The notes beneath the pieces are model-generated. The model was given only the letters and a program-made list of their open reading frames with translations. It was not told the DNA's origin and searched no databases. Source: Bacteroidales bacterium (GTDB taxonomy: Bacteria; Bacteroidota; Bacteroidia; Bacteroidales; Muribaculaceae). Taken from it: a stretch of DNA of 64,000 bases. The translations under genes were made by a program, and so were the position numbers. Below, one piece after another: positions 15,288-25,389 of this stretch; position 1 is the first letter of the stretch, and each line of letters opens with the position of its first letter. Location: contig SUXH01000012.1 of NCBI GenBank assembly GCA_015061055.1, forward strand, positions 1 to 64,000. The letters run 5' to 3'.

Positions 15288-17189
15288 TTAATCAGAAAAA
15301 TTTAGGTTATTGGTGTTAATATGATGAATCTCGTATACGGGATTTAATTTGAGTGATAATCCAGGTATTGGTTGTTTGTTTTTGGAAGAAACAAAAATCC
15401 CACTAATCCCAGCTATTTTACCTCCCGTCTTTGATACAACCACGTCTCCATTTTTTCCTCGCTTTGTATATGTTAAGCTAGATGTTATAGTTGCGAATTC
15501 ATTTTTTAATCCCATTTCGATTTTAGAATTAAATAAAGATGCCGATGCAGAAGCTTCAGCTTTAACATCAATACCGCCTTTTAGTTCAAATTCACCACCG
15601 AAACTATAATTTTTCCCCACAATTCTCGAATATTCAACTTTAGCACTATAAACATCTTTATATCCTAATGTTTTTGCATATACTTTCAGAGCACCAAGTT
15701 TATTATTAATCTCAGTATCGTTTTTCTTATCATTATTCGGTTTGGGATTATATTTATAAATTTCTTGTGTTCCAGTAACGTTATCCTTAGATTTGAATGA
15801 ATTATAGTAAACTGTGTCGATTGTATGGGAACCATCTTCATTATTTTCTTTTTGAGATTTTATATAATCTATAGTTTTTTGAGAAAAATTTACCATATTC
15901 TTTACGTCTTGATCATTATAAGACAGTTTTACTTTGGGAGCTATTTCTGCAGAAAGAGTCTTTTTTGTTTTTCCATCAGTTCCTATTTCTGCATTTCCTT
16001 CTAATCCCGTAAGATTGATAGATGCTCCAAATTTAGATTCTTCTTGTAAATTCTTAATTATATCAGTTTGTTCTTCTTTTTTATCAGAGAGACTCAAATA
16101 AGAACTGCCATCTTTTTCTATAGAAAAAATTTTACTTTTATCTTGACTTGCAAATATATAAGAATTACTTTCTTGATTAAAACCTATATATTGAGGTAAT
16201 TCTCCTTCACATTCAACTGACATTTTAGCAAGATTTATTTCCAAAGATTCTTTTGGCATACTAGCTTTCATTTGCACCCAAATAGGAGTCGGTGTTATGG
16301 GTTTTAGCTTAACTTGAAGTTCTTTCTCAGATTCTGAGATAGCATTAATAAACGCTTGTCTATATTCTGCATTAAATTCAGGATATTGAGTAATAACTTT
16401 CGCATTAGGATCCAAACGCCATTCGTTTGGCTTATTAGCTTTTTGCCTTAATCCTCTTCTACCACGACTTCGATGTTGAGCTGATAAAGATCTTTCAGCA
16501 GTGGGCTGATAAGTTCTCATAACCTCGTTCATTAAATTATTGGAGTTATGTAATCGTTCCATTTCTATAGCGCCTTCTCTTGAATGCCAATCTGCAGTCA
16601 TAGATTTATGACGTGTCTCAGCTTCCAAGCGATGATATTCATTGTTGCGGTCTCGTTGAATTTTTGCAGCTCTTTCTCTCTTTTCTTTTTCTCGTTTTTC
16701 TTTCTGCTTTCTTAAATATTCTTGTTTTTGGAGGTTATATTGTTGTATTCGTTCCGCATTTAAACGACTGTTGGAATTTGTAGTTTGTTGGCGTTTCTTG
16801 GTATTGTTATTCTTAGAAATCTTTTTGTTGGAAGTTCTTTTATTTTGTGGAGTTCCTGAATCGAACATAATCCCACCTGAACGGCGTTCAATGGGATTGT
16901 TCTGAACGTTTTGAGAGTTGTTTTTTCTCCTGTTTCTTTCAATCTCATCCAATTTACGTTGTATAGCATCTCCAATCGCCTTTTGTTTCTTTAAAGATTC
17001 TTCATAAAGCTCTTTATTATATTGTTGAATTCGCTGATTTCTCTCATATCCTTCGCCTCCTATTCCATAGATTTCATTATATCTACGTTCAGCTTCTTTA
17101 GAATCAGCATTAGCCCACAAAAAGGTGTCTTGTGCTCTCATTAAAATTGTAGCACCTAATAAGAATATAAAAATAAAATATCGTTTCAT
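15288..17189 (-). CDS. Unrecognised exported protein with Lys/Arg/Glu coiled coil, 633 aa
   Basis: Middle gene of the three-gene leftward operon, 10 bp downstream of the 534-aa gene. Signal peptide MKRYFIFIFLLGATILMRAQ (1-20) ends in a normal Ala-x-Gln cleavage context. Residues about 45-225 are extremely rich in Lys, Arg, Glu, Asn and Gln, with a long charged coiled-coil or disordered stretch around 150-205. The C-terminal half has alternating strands, and the last ~130 residues contain repeated amphipathic strands with Gly/Ala/Ser turns. An outer-membrane or surface beta domain is one possibility. I do not recognise a family, and no enzyme motif is visible. Confidence 0.7.
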   Translation of the reverse strand: MKRYFIFIFLLGATILMRAQDTFLWANADSKEAERRYNEIYGIGGEGYERNQRIQQYNKELYEESLKKQKAIGDAIQRKLDEIERNRRKNNSQNVQNNPIERRSGGIMFDSGTPQNKRTSNKKISKNNNTKKRQQTTNSNSRLNAERIQQYNLQKQEYLRKQKEKREKEKRERAAKIQRDRNNEYHRLEAETRHKSMTADWHSREGAIEMERLHNSNNLMNEVMRTYQPTAERSLSAQHRSRGRRGLRQKANKPNEWRLDPNAKVITQYPEFNAEYRQAFINAISESEKELQVKLKPITPTPIWVQMKASMPKESLEINLAKMSVECEGELPQYIGFNQESNSYIFASQDKSKIFSIEKDGSSYLSLSDKKEEQTDIIKNLQEESKFGASINLTGLEGNAEIGTDGKTKKTLSAEIAPKVKLSYNDQDVKNMVNFSQKTIDYIKSQKENNEDGSHTIDTVYYNSFKSKDNVTGTQEIYKYNPKPNNDKKNDTEINNKLGALKVYAKTLGYKDVYSAKVEYSRIVGKNYSFGGEFELKGGIDVKAEASASASLFNSKIEMGLKNEFATITSSLTYTKRGKNGDVVVSKTGGKIAGISGIFVSSKNKQPIPGLSLKLNPVYEIHHINTNNLNFSD

Positions 17190-17199
17190 ATTCTACTTA

Positions 17200-18804
17200 T
17201 TAGAAAGTGATACTTGACACGAGTCCTACTGCTTTGTGTTGAGGATTAAATCCAGGTGTAAATGTTACGGTCATAGGGACCTTTTTGCTTAAGCGGTTTA
17301 AGTTCTCTTTATTGATTGCAGCACATTCTTTTGCAATTTTGTTATGCCGGATACTATATGAAATTAACGGTGCGGCAATCATAGCAGTTTCTCCTACTAT
17401 CATTGATATTATACTTACTGCCAAATTTCCGCTGTTGCCATCTTCACCTACGGTATAATTAGCCAGAGATGAGATACCATATATCATCAAACCAGCTCCC
17501 ACAACTTCTGCTGCTATTACAGGGACTAAATATTTAGGTTGTTTCCAAGAATATGTTTCTTTAATCTGTTTTAATTTGTCTTGCGCTTGTTTATTATAAT
17601 AAGGACTTATCAGTTTTTTGTTATTTGATATAAACCAAACAGAATCGGTTTTTTCCCATTTCACATATGTAATATTCGAATTAAATACAGGTCTTGGATT
17701 ATATAGGTTAGCGTTATTAGTATTAACTTTATAACTATAATATGTTAATGGTCCCTGTAATACAGTAGGAGACACTGTTGATAGACTTGCTACCATTGTT
17801 TCTACAGATCTATGAGATGTAGCACTACTCATAAATAACATATCAAGTAAACCTGCCGTAACCTCTGTTAATGCAGTGGCAGTCAATTGATCTCCTATGC
17901 TGGCTTTTGAATTATTTATTGAAGCCCGCATGTCAGCCCTAAATTTTCGAGTAGACTCAAAACCACTTTTTGCAAATTCGGCATTACCTAAGTCTGTCTT
18001 TGCATAATTAAATCCGAATTGAATATATCCTATATCGCTTGATATACTACTCGAACGTTGTGGTAATAAAGCCCCCATTACATAATTATTCTGAATACCA
18101 GGCACATTGACAAGTCTAACACCCGAATTTATATCTAAATCTGAAATTTCTATTATCGAGAAAGGGAAATTCATTTTAGGTTTCCCTGTACATATATGTG
18201 ATGTACTTACCCAATAACCTTTCATATCTTCTTCAAAAGAAGAAGGTTCTAAATAGTATCTGAAATCTGCTCTGTATCCGGAAATTATATCATCATAAGC
18301 TCCTTTACAGTCTTTTGAATATTTTTCAAATCGTTCTAATGATTTCCTTAAACCATCTATATTATTTTCTTCTATATAAGATTCAATACAACCTTCGTAA
18401 GCAATATTGTTTTCAATAGGTGCGTCTAATGTTAAGAATTTGAAGCAAGCAACTTTTAATTCAGTATATTTTGATGGGTTTATTTCGCAACTATCGGAGG
18501 TATCGAGCATTTTATTATAATAGTAGGAATAGATAGAATCTGTATCTATATTTTTATATTTAGTTGATGTTTGTTCTATATAAGATGTTATTTTTGATTT
18601 AGTCATATCAAAAATACTATCCGATATTTCATCACTGAAGTTATTTGAAAATAATGTATCGATTGTTTCGATAACGTGTTCTATCTTGATTTCATGTTTT
18701 TTCTTATTTGTCTTTTTTCTTGCAGCATCAGCTGAAACCGAAAAGGCAACTATAAAAACAATTAAAGATATTAATTGAATGTTTAAGTTAACAATCTTTC
18801 TCAT
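17200..18804 (-). CDS. Unrecognised exported/membrane protein, 534 aa
   Basis: First gene of the leftward AT-rich operon. The signal peptide runs to about residue 28 (LISLIVFIVAFSVSADAA). Residues 29-200 are helical with Cys pairs. A central domain (about 200-330) contains strands and a Ser/Thr-rich helix. Near 420-475 there are two hydrophobic segments (VPVIAAEVVGAGLMIYGIS and LAVSIISMIVGETAMIAAPL), suggesting an inner-membrane hairpin or a hydrophobic core. The C-terminus ends in a beta strand with terminal Phe (VGLVSSITF), a pattern that can mark outer-membrane insertion. Function unknown. Confidence 0.7.
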   Translation of the reverse strand: MRKIVNLNIQLISLIVFIVAFSVSADAARKKTNKKKHEIKIEHVIETIDTLFSNNFSDEISDSIFDMTKSKITSYIEQTSTKYKNIDTDSIYSYYYNKMLDTSDSCEINPSKYTELKVACFKFLTLDAPIENNIAYEGCIESYIEENNIDGLRKSLERFEKYSKDCKGAYDDIISGYRADFRYYLEPSSFEEDMKGYWVSTSHICTGKPKMNFPFSIIEISDLDINSGVRLVNVPGIQNNYVMGALLPQRSSSISSDIGYIQFGFNYAKTDLGNAEFAKSGFESTRKFRADMRASINNSKASIGDQLTATALTEVTAGLLDMLFMSSATSHRSVETMVASLSTVSPTVLQGPLTYYSYKVNTNNANLYNPRPVFNSNITYVKWEKTDSVWFISNNKKLISPYYNKQAQDKLKQIKETYSWKQPKYLVPVIAAEVVGAGLMIYGISSLANYTVGEDGNSGNLAVSIISMIVGETAMIAAPLISYSIRHNKIAKECAAINKENLNRLSKKVPMTVTFTPGFNPQHKAVGLVSSITF

Positions 18805-19115
18805 AATTAATAATATTATATTTAAGGTGAATAAAATATACGGTATAAGTAAGTGAAAAGTAATTTGGATTTATCAGAAATAGTAATAAAAGCAAATATT
18901 TAGGGATATTAGATATTTAAATTATGTATTTTGTTAATTGATGCAAAAATAATAAAATATTTTGATAATTAAATCAATACACACATTTTTATAAGAAATA
19001 GCAATGATTATCTATATGAATAGTGCATATTTTTTTGTGGTGTGGTAAACTATGTGTGGAGTTGGTGTGTTTTATCGGAGAAAAAATGTTTAATAACAAA
19101 AAACAAGTATGAATT
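18805..19115. other. Divergent intergenic region between the exported-protein operon and aspT
   Basis: A 311-bp, strongly AT-rich gap. The minus strand has TATTTTTG (TAnnTTTG match) at 18944-18951, a candidate promoter for the leftward operon with a leader of about 130 nt. No clean match was found for aspT on the plus strand. No further gene or RNA was seen. Confidence 0.5.
18944..18951 (-). promoter_or_regulatory. -7 element for the three-gene exported-protein operon
   Basis: The minus strand reads TATTTTTG, an exact match to TAnnTTTG. No convincing -33 TTTG lies at the right distance, so support is moderate. Confidence 0.35.
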
Positions 19116-20816
19116 ATGAATTGGTTTGTTGAAACATTCAGAGAATATCCCTCATTGGCGATATTTCTTACGATTGGCGTTGGCTTCTGGATAGGGAAGC
19201 TAAAGTATAAGTCCTTCTCTCTTGGTACGGTAACTTCGGTACTACTTGTTGGGGTTCTTGTGGGGCAAATGGGCATTGAGATTTCAGGACCTTTGAAATC
19301 GGTGTTTTTCTTGCTGTTCTTGTTTGCTATTGGCTACAATGTAGGTCCTCAATTTTTCCGTTCGTTGCGTGGCGATGGGATAAAGCAAGTGGTATTTGCG
19401 TGCGTGCTGTGTGTGGTATGTTTGCTTGTTACGTGGGGCATTGCCGTAGCATTCGGATATAATCCCGGTGAGGCTGCCGGCTTGTTGTCGGGAGCGCAAA
19501 CAATCTCGGCTGTAATCGGTGTGGGTGGCGATACAATCCAAACACTTGGCGTTTCGGCTGCAGAGAAAAAGGCTTGGATTGATATGATTCCGGTATGTTA
19601 TGCGGTAACTTACATATTTGGTACAGTGGGATCGGCCTATATACTTGGTAATATCGGTCCTAAAATGCTTGGTGGATTAGAAAAGGTTAAGGCTCAAACG
19701 GCAGAACTTGCTCGCCAACTTAATAGAAGTAGTATTACTGATGATCCTGCTTATATCAATGCGTGTCGTCCTGTGGCATTCCGGGCATATAAAGCAACCG
19801 CCGACTTCTTTTCTACACCTCACACTGTGGCTGAGATTGAAGACCATTTTAAGAGTCTGGGTAGACGAATCTTTGTGGAACGTCTGCGTATAGGTGGTGA
19901 GATTGTTGAAGTGAAGCCTGATGTGGCTGTATCTCGAGGCGATGAAATCGTGTTGAGTGGTCGACGTGAGTACATTGTTCAAGATGAAAGTTGGATTGGT
20001 CCCGAAGTGAGCGATTACGAATTGCTTAACTTCCCTGCCGAGGAATTGCCTATTACTCTCACTAAGAAGGTTGCCGATGGCTGTACTGTTGACACCTTGC
20101 GTGCCAAGCCTTTTATGCGTGGTATAATAATAAAGAGCATAAAGCGTGGTGGCGTGGAAATTCCTGTGCTTGCACAAACCACACTTCAAGCAGGCGATAC
20201 AATTCGTATTGTGGGTCTTGTTCAGGAAGTGAATGCGGCAGCACCGCAATTGGGGTATGTGGATCGACCCACCAATAAGACCGACCTTGTATTTGTGGGA
20301 TTAGGAATCGTTATCGGCGGACTTATCGGAGCATTGACATTACATCTTGGCGGTGTGCCTATCAGTTTGAGTACGAGTGGAGGCGCATTGATTGCCGGCT
20401 TATTCTTTGGCTGGCTACGTTCAAAGCACCCTACATTTGGCGGTATTCCGGAACCTGCGGTGTGGATTCTAAATAATCTTGGATTGAATATGTTTATTGC
20501 CGTTATCGGCATTGTGGCAGGTCCAACATTTATTAGCGGAATCAGAGAGGTAGGTTTTATGCTCTTTATAGCCGGTGTTCTTGCCACTTCAATACCTTTG
20601 TTTATAGGTATCTGGATGGGTGCAAAGATATTCAAGTTCCACCCTGCAATCAATCTTGGTTGCTGTGCGGGAGGAAGAACCACTACAGCAGCTCTTGGAG
20701 CCATTCAAGACTCACTCGATAGTTCGCTCCCTGCAATGGGATACACCGTCACTTATGCAATCGGTAACACCTTGCTAATTCTCTGGGGTGTGGCAATTGT
20801 ACTGTTAATGTCATAA
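19116..20816 (+). CDS. aspT: Aspartate:alanine antiporter AspT
   Basis: A 566-residue transporter of the AspT/YbjL (AAEx) family, which exchanges external aspartate for internal alanine. Layout fits the family: about five N-terminal membrane helices (residues 10-175), a soluble middle with two TrkA-C-type domains (about 205-285 and 295-380), and a second membrane block (about 390-566) with the Gly-rich re-entrant-like [15 protein letters not shown] segment. It is followed 32 bp later by aspartate 4-decarboxylase. Together they form the cycle that imports aspartate, releases CO2 and exports alanine, consuming a proton inside and building proton-motive force. The gene pairing strongly supports the substrate assignment. 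Confidence 0.92.
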   Translation: MNWFVETFREYPSLAIFLTIGVGFWIGKLKYKSFSLGTVTSVLLVGVLVGQMGIEISGPLKSVFFLLFLFAIGYNVGPQFFRSLRGDGIKQVVFACVLCVVCLLVTWGIAVAFGYNPGEAAGLLSGAQTISAVIGVGGDTIQTLGVSAAEKKAWIDMIPVCYAVTYIFGTVGSAYILGNIGPKMLGGLEKVKAQTAELARQLNRSSITDDPAYINACRPVAFRAYKATADFFSTPHTVAEIEDHFKSLGRRIFVERLRIGGEIVEVKPDVAVSRGDEIVLSGRREYIVQDESWIGPEVSDYELLNFPAEELPITLTKKVADGCTVDTLRAKPFMRGIIIKSIKRGGVEIPVLAQTTLQAGDTIRIVGLVQEVNAAAPQLGYVDRPTNKTDLVFVGLGIVIGGLIGALTLHLGGVPISLSTSGGALIAGLFFGWLRSKHPTFGGIPEPAVWILNNLGLNMFIAVIGIVAGPTFISGIREVGFMLFIAGVLATSIPLFIGIWMGAKIFKFHPAINLGCCAGGRTTTAALGAIQDSLDSSLPAMGYTVTYAIGNTLLILWGVAIVLLMS

Positions 20817-20848
20817 CCGGAATAATTATTATTAATACTATTAAAACA

Positions 20849-22489
20849 ATGAACAAACAAAATGAAAATGATAAGTTGCTCTCTCGTGAATACGAAAAGC
20901 AGCTTGAAAAGATGAGCCCTTTTGAAATCAAGAACAAATTGATAGCTATGGCTGAAGAAGATGCTCGCAAAACAACTAAAACATTCTTAAATGCAGGGCG
21001 TGGCAATCCAAACTGGATCTCTACGATACCTCGTGAGGCGTTCTTCCTCTTAGGTAAGTGGGCGATGACCGAATGCAAGCGAGTTATGTGTGACGATGTG
21101 GGTATAGCCGGTATTCCGTCAAAACAGGGTATTGCAGTGCGTTTACATGAATTTATTAAAACACATTGTGATTGCAAGGGTGCCGAACTTCTCAATGGAG
21201 CATTTACTTATCTTGTAGCAAAGGGAGCCGACCCCGATGATTTGGCTCTTGAATGGGCTGAAGCTGTGATAGGAGATCAATATCCTACCCCCGACCGCAT
21301 TTTGCGTCACACCGAAGTGCTTGTGCAAGACTATTTGGCTCAAGAAATGGGCGGAAAAGGTTGTGATGATATGAAGTTTGACCTTTTTGCGTGCGAAGGA
21401 GGAACTGCCGGAATGTGTTATGCCTTCGATTCGTTTCAACAGAATTATTTGTTGCGAAAAGGCGATAAGATAGCACTTATGTCACCAATTTTCACTCCTT
21501 ATATCGAAATCCCGCATTTGGCCCGATTTGATTTTGATGTAGTGGAGATTAGCGCAAACAGAGTAGATCAAAATGGCTATCACACTTGGCAATATGCCGA
21601 TGATGAGATAGATAAACTACGTGATAAAAATGTGAAGTTGCTTTGTCTGGTTAATCCAAGCAATCCACCATCTTACACATTGTCGCGCCACACACTCGAC
21701 CGAATTATTGATATTGTGAAGACCGATAACCCCGACTTGATGATTATCACCGACGATGTGTATGGTACGTTTGTGAAGGACTTCCGTTCACTTATGTATG
21801 AACTGCCCGAGAATACACTGTGTGTGTATTCGTTCTCGAAATATTTTGGCGCTACCGGTTGGCGATTGGCTGTGGTGGCAGCTCAACAGAAGAATATATT
21901 CGACCGCTTGATAGCCCGATTACCCGAAGCTGAGAAACAAGCATTGAATAAACGCTATGGTTCATTGACACTTGAACCCGAAAAGATGAAATTCATCGAT
22001 CGTATGGTTGCCGACAGTCGTCTTGTGGCTCTTAACCACACAGCAGGATTGTCAACACCGCAACAGATACAGATGTCGCTCTTTGCTGCGTTCTCGTTGC
22101 TCGACAAACAGAATGTGTATAAAAACAAGATGCAAACCAAGATAAAAGAGCGCCTTGAAGCATTGTGGAGCACTACTGGATTCACTCTCTTGCCCGATGA
22201 ATTGCGTGCAGGGTATTATTCCGAAATCGATATTATGGTGTGGGCAAAGAAATTCTATGGAGATGATTTTGCTTGTTATCTTGAAAAGAATTATGAGCCT
22301 CTTGATTTTGTGATGCGCTTGGCACAAGAAACGGCAGTAGTGTTGTTGAATGGTGATGGTTTCGACGGGCCATTATGGTCGGTGAGAGCATCGTTAGCTA
22401 ACCTTACCGAAGCCGATTATCTCAAAATTGGTAAGGCTGTGCGAGCTATTCTCGATGAATATCATGATAAATATCTTAAAACCAAGTAG
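20849..22489 (+). CDS. asdA: Aspartate 4-decarboxylase / aspartate transaminase
   Basis: A 546-residue fold-type I PLP enzyme, the usual length for bifunctional aspartate aminotransferase/L-aspartate beta-decarboxylase. It converts aspartate to alanine and CO2. Visible features are the NPSNPPSYTLS substrate-domain loop (about 270), the DDVYGTF strand, and the PLP lysine in YSFSKYFGATGWRL (Lys about 330). An N-terminal ~100-residue extension (AGRGNPNW motif near 50) distinguishes this enzyme from ordinary aspartate aminotransferases. It lies just behind aspT, probably in one transcript, and ends at a hairpin terminator. Function in acid resistance and energy conservation follows from the pairing. 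Confidence 0.93.
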   Translation: MNKQNENDKLLSREYEKQLEKMSPFEIKNKLIAMAEEDARKTTKTFLNAGRGNPNWISTIPREAFFLLGKWAMTECKRVMCDDVGIAGIPSKQGIAVRLHEFIKTHCDCKGAELLNGAFTYLVAKGADPDDLALEWAEAVIGDQYPTPDRILRHTEVLVQDYLAQEMGGKGCDDMKFDLFACEGGTAGMCYAFDSFQQNYLLRKGDKIALMSPIFTPYIEIPHLARFDFDVVEISANRVDQNGYHTWQYADDEIDKLRDKNVKLLCLVNPSNPPSYTLSRHTLDRIIDIVKTDNPDLMIITDDVYGTFVKDFRSLMYELPENTLCVYSFSKYFGATGWRLAVVAAQQKNIFDRLIARLPEAEKQALNKRYGSLTLEPEKMKFIDRMVADSRLVALNHTAGLSTPQQIQMSLFAAFSLLDKQNVYKNKMQTKIKERLEALWSTTGFTLLPDELRAGYYSEIDIMVWAKKFYGDDFACYLEKNYEPLDFVMRLAQETAVVLLNGDGFDGPLWSVRASLANLTEADYLKIGKAVRAILDEYHDKYLKTK

Positions 22490-22536
22490 AAAGTAGCGTT
22501 GCAAGGTCTTTGCTATCGATAATCGGTAAAAATGCA

Positions 22537-22569
22537 GGCGATGTGTCATTCCAATTTTGACACATCGCC
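22537..22569. terminator. Hairpin between asdA and the convergent NrdG-like gene
   Basis: Perfect 12-bp arms GGCGATGTGTCA (22537-22548) and TGACACATCGCC (22558-22569) with a 9-base loop. It lies between converging genes and has only a weak T-run on either side. Confidence 0.65.
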
Positions 22570-22575
22570 ATTATG

Positions 22576-23310
22576 TTAGATTTCCATTATTATGCCGTCG
22601 GGAGGCGTGGAATTGTTGTGAACGGGGTTGATCGGTTGAGCTGTATCTTCTTTATCTTGATAATCATCTTGAGAGTCGATGGGTTGGTCGGGTTCTTGCT
22701 CGGCAACCACATCCTCGATGTCCTCGGTGTCGGGCGATTGGTCAATGTCCTCGGTGATATTGGCATTTTCATCATCCTCTTGTGGAGTATCAACGATTTC
22801 ATCATGTTTTTGAACGTCATCGAGTTGTCGCACCTCATCGGGTTCGGTACGAATGTATTTATTGGTAATGTCGATTAAAGCACAATCCTCCGACACTTCA
22901 AATACGCGTTGATTGGTGTCGGGCGAGCCAAGAGCCCCTTTGAATGCTTGATAAGGACCTGTCTTGAGGTAATTGAAATTGAGATAATTTATTTCATCGG
23001 GTATGGTTTCGAGTCCTGAGTACCAAGCTGTCCTCACTCCCTGAAAGTTGTGTTTCACGAATCGTGCCAACGTATTTATTTCATCGGGTTGATGTTCTCC
23101 CCCCATAAAGCACACGCAAGTAATGACATTGTGATAGTTTTGTAGCACAGCTCGCAACTCTTTGAGAGTTAGAGGAATTCCTTTATCTTTCCATAGTGTA
23201 CGTTCGTTGCATCCGGGACATTTTATTGTGCAACCGGTAATATTCACAACGAGGCTTACTTCATTAGGAATAATTCGACAAGATATATCTATAGTGTGAT
23301 ATTTAAGCAT
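22576..23310 (-). CDS. NrdG-like radical SAM activating protein with acidic C-terminal tail
   Basis: 244 residues. The first ~155 match anaerobic ribonucleotide reductase activating proteins: a short N-terminus, the radical SAM cluster motif CTIKCPGC (27-34), a GGE motif (CVCFMGGEHQP) and the YLKTGPYQ segment. Such enzymes install a glycyl radical in NrdD. No nrdD is nearby, so the partner is unknown. Residues about 165-244 form a low-complexity Asp/Glu/Pro/Gln-rich tail (QEDDENANITEDIDQ and similar), unusual for NrdG and probably disordered. The gene starts 23 bp after aroB and is the last of a HAD-aroB-nrdG operon. Confidence 0.8.
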   Translation of the reverse strand: MLKYHTIDISCRIIPNEVSLVVNITGCTIKCPGCNERTLWKDKGIPLTLKELRAVLQNYHNVITCVCFMGGEHQPDEINTLARFVKHNFQGVRTAWYSGLETIPDEINYLNFNYLKTGPYQAFKGALGSPDTNQRVFEVSEDCALIDITNKYIRTEPDEVRQLDDVQKHDEIVDTPQEDDENANITEDIDQSPDTEDIEDVVAEQEPDQPIDSQDDYQDKEDTAQPINPVHNNSTPPDGIIMEI

Positions 23311-23333
23311 TTTGCAGGAGTGTTTAAGGGGGA

Positions 23334-24392
23334 TTATATGTGCATCAAGTCGCGATAAATGTCGAGAGCCGCTTCTACTATTTCTTCGCTTGCTTCGCAG
23401 TTGATTTTTATATCACCTACATCGCTCAGTAGAGAGAAATTCATTTCGCCGCAGTTACTTTTCTTGTCGTGTTTCATAAGAGATATAAGTGCGGGATAAT
23501 CATTGCAGGTGATGTAGAAAACGCCGTAATTATCGCAGATGAATTGTGCATAACGATGCAAAACATCGCTATCGAATTTGAGAATCAAGTGTGATAGCAC
23601 TAATTCCACCACCATTCCCCAAGCTACTGCGTATCCATGAGGGATAGGCGATTTACGACTCATGGCAAGGCTCTCGAAGGCGTGTCCGACGGTATGTCCG
23701 AGGTTCAATGCGCGTCGCAATCCTTTTTCGTGAGGGTCGATGGCTACAATTTCACGTTTCACGTTTACCGACTCTTCGAGCAAATCGAGCAAATGGTCGG
23801 GGTTGAAATTGTCGAAATCGAAAGCAAGCAACTTGTTGAACGTGTCTTTCCCCTTAAGCAATCCATGCTTAAGCATTTCGGCAAATCCCGACTTTATTTC
23901 CTCTTTAGGAAGTGTGTAAAGCGGAGTGGTGGAGATAATCACAGCATCGGCTTCGTTGAACACACCTATTTCATTCTTCAATCCATTGAAGTTGATACCT
24001 GTTTTACCCCCTACAGCGGCATCGACAGCACTGAGCAATGTGGTGGGTATATTTACAAAACGAATGCCACGCTTAAATGTAGATGCGGCAAATCCTCCCA
24101 AGTCAGTTACCATTCCACCACCGAGATTGATTAGTAGTGAACGGCGAGTGGCTCCGTTGTTTCCGAGTTTACTCCACACTTGTGTGAGCGAATCGATGTT
24201 CTTGTTGGTGTCGCCTGCAGGAATAGTGATGTGTGTAGCATTATGATTGTAGAACACTTCGGCTAATTTAGGCGCTACATAGTGGGATGTGTTTACATCG
24301 GTAAGCACAAATAGCTTGTTGAAGTCAATATCTTCAAGCACTTGGTTGAGTGAATTATTGATATCGTTTGTGAAAATTATTTTTTGAGCCAT
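23334..24392 (-). CDS. aroB: 3-dehydroquinate synthase
   Basis: A 352-residue AroB, of normal length. It converts DAHP to 3-dehydroquinate, the second step of the shikimate pathway, using NAD+ and a divalent metal. Visible motifs include the nucleotide-binding LINLGGGMVTDLGGFAASTFKRG stretch (about 86-108), IPTTLLSAVDAAVGGKTGIN (about 115-134), the E-x-x-K region (GFAEMLKHGLL) and the metal ligands in LNLGHTVGHAFE. It sits 20 bp after the HAD phosphatase gene and 23 bp before the NrdG-like gene, so all three are probably one transcript. Confidence 0.96.
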   Translation of the reverse strand: MAQKIIFTNDINNSLNQVLEDIDFNKLFVLTDVNTSHYVAPKLAEVFYNHNATHITIPAGDTNKNIDSLTQVWSKLGNNGATRRSLLINLGGGMVTDLGGFAASTFKRGIRFVNIPTTLLSAVDAAVGGKTGINFNGLKNEIGVFNEADAVIISTTPLYTLPKEEIKSGFAEMLKHGLLKGKDTFNKLLAFDFDNFNPDHLLDLLEESVNVKREIVAIDPHEKGLRRALNLGHTVGHAFESLAMSRKSPIPHGYAVAWGMVVELVLSHLILKFDSDVLHRYAQFICDNYGVFYITCNDYPALISLMKHDKKSNCGEMNFSLLSDVGDIKINCEASEEIVEAALDIYRDLMHI

Positions 24393-24412
24393 AGTTGTGC
24401 GTTGTGAAATAA

Positions 24413-25144
24413 TTAACTTCTAAAAGCATCTATAACCGAAGGTAGCGCATCGGCAAATTCTTTCATAGAGCCAAATACCAAGTCGGCACCTGCTTTTATC
24501 ATATCTTCTTTAGGGATTGGACCTGTGGTGATTCCGATAACGAAGCATCCGGCAGCCTTACCCGCCTGAATGCCGAGAGGCGCGTTTTCAATTACGATAC
24601 ATTCTTCGGGAGTGCGTTTCACTTTCGCCATTCCTTGCAAATAAGGTTCGGGATGAGGTTTGCCATGCTTTACATCGTGGGCAGTAACTCTCTTGTCAAG
24701 GTCGAAAATTCCGGCATAGTCTCGGTCGAGGCAGTTAAGAATAGACGCTTGTCCTGAACCAGTTACGAGAACACGCTCTATATCGTTGTCGCGTAGAATT
24801 GAGGTCATTCGTTGAGCATCGGGCATCACTTCCACTTTTCCTATTTCTCCGAAATATTTGGCTTTTATGGCATATAACTCGGCAGCTTTCTCATCGGATA
24901 CTTCTTCGTCGAAAGCACGTTTGAACAGCATACGTATGATGCCTGCTCCGGTCATACCCTCATAGAGATAGAACTCATCACGTGTAGCTTCGATGTTGAG
25001 GTCGTCGGTGAGCATTTTCCACGCAATAGTGTGGTACTTCATTGAGTCGTATAGTACACCATCCATATCGATAAGAGCAGTGGTGATGTTAAGATGCTTA
25101 ATGTTATTTTGTTCTTTGTAAAGATTAATAGCTTGTTGAAACAT
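24413..25144 (-). CDS. HAD-superfamily phosphatase/phosphoglucomutase-like hydrolase
   Basis: 243 residues from the ATG at 25144; an earlier in-frame ATG at 25183 would add 13 poorly conserved residues. HAD motif I is DMDGVLYDS, motif II is VLVTGSGQ, motif III Lys is in HDVKHGKPHPEPYL, and motif IV follows as VIENAPLGIQAGKAAG. The helical cap after motif I is of the beta-phosphoglucomutase/GPH type (C1). Substrate cannot be assigned: sugar phosphates such as beta-glucose-1-P, 2-deoxyglucose-6-P or phosphoglycolate are all possible. It is the first gene of the operon with aroB. Confidence 0.85.
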   Translation of the reverse strand: MFQQAINLYKEQNNIKHLNITTALIDMDGVLYDSMKYHTIAWKMLTDDLNIEATRDEFYLYEGMTGAGIIRMLFKRAFDEEVSDEKAAELYAIKAKYFGEIGKVEVMPDAQRMTSILRDNDIERVLVTGSGQASILNCLDRDYAGIFDLDKRVTAHDVKHGKPHPEPYLQGMAKVKRTPEECIVIENAPLGIQAGKAAGCFVIGITTGPIPKEDMIKAGADLVFGSMKEFADALPSVIDAFRS

Positions 25145-25227
25145 AATAATACTGTTTTTAAGAACATTGATTTCCGAACACAAAATGCAATTTGTCTGAT
25201 TGCTCGGTACTAAAAATACAATATGTG

Positions 25228-25235
25228 CAAAGATA
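25228..25235 (-). promoter_or_regulatory. -7 element for the HAD-aroB-nrdG operon
   Basis: The minus strand reads TATCTTTG, an exact TAnnTTTG match 83 bp before the ATG at 25144. It lies in the 355-bp divergent gap with the DUF4062-TPR gene. Confidence 0.5.
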
Positions 25236-25389
25236 ACAAAATTAAGGGAAACTATCGGAAACTTTTATAAATTTCGTGGATTTTTAAGGGCAATAAAGAT
25301 TGCGATTCTAAGAGCATATATCATGCAATCAACAAACATGGAATTTCTACAACAATTTTTCTAATCGCAATTATAAAAAGAGATTTCCT

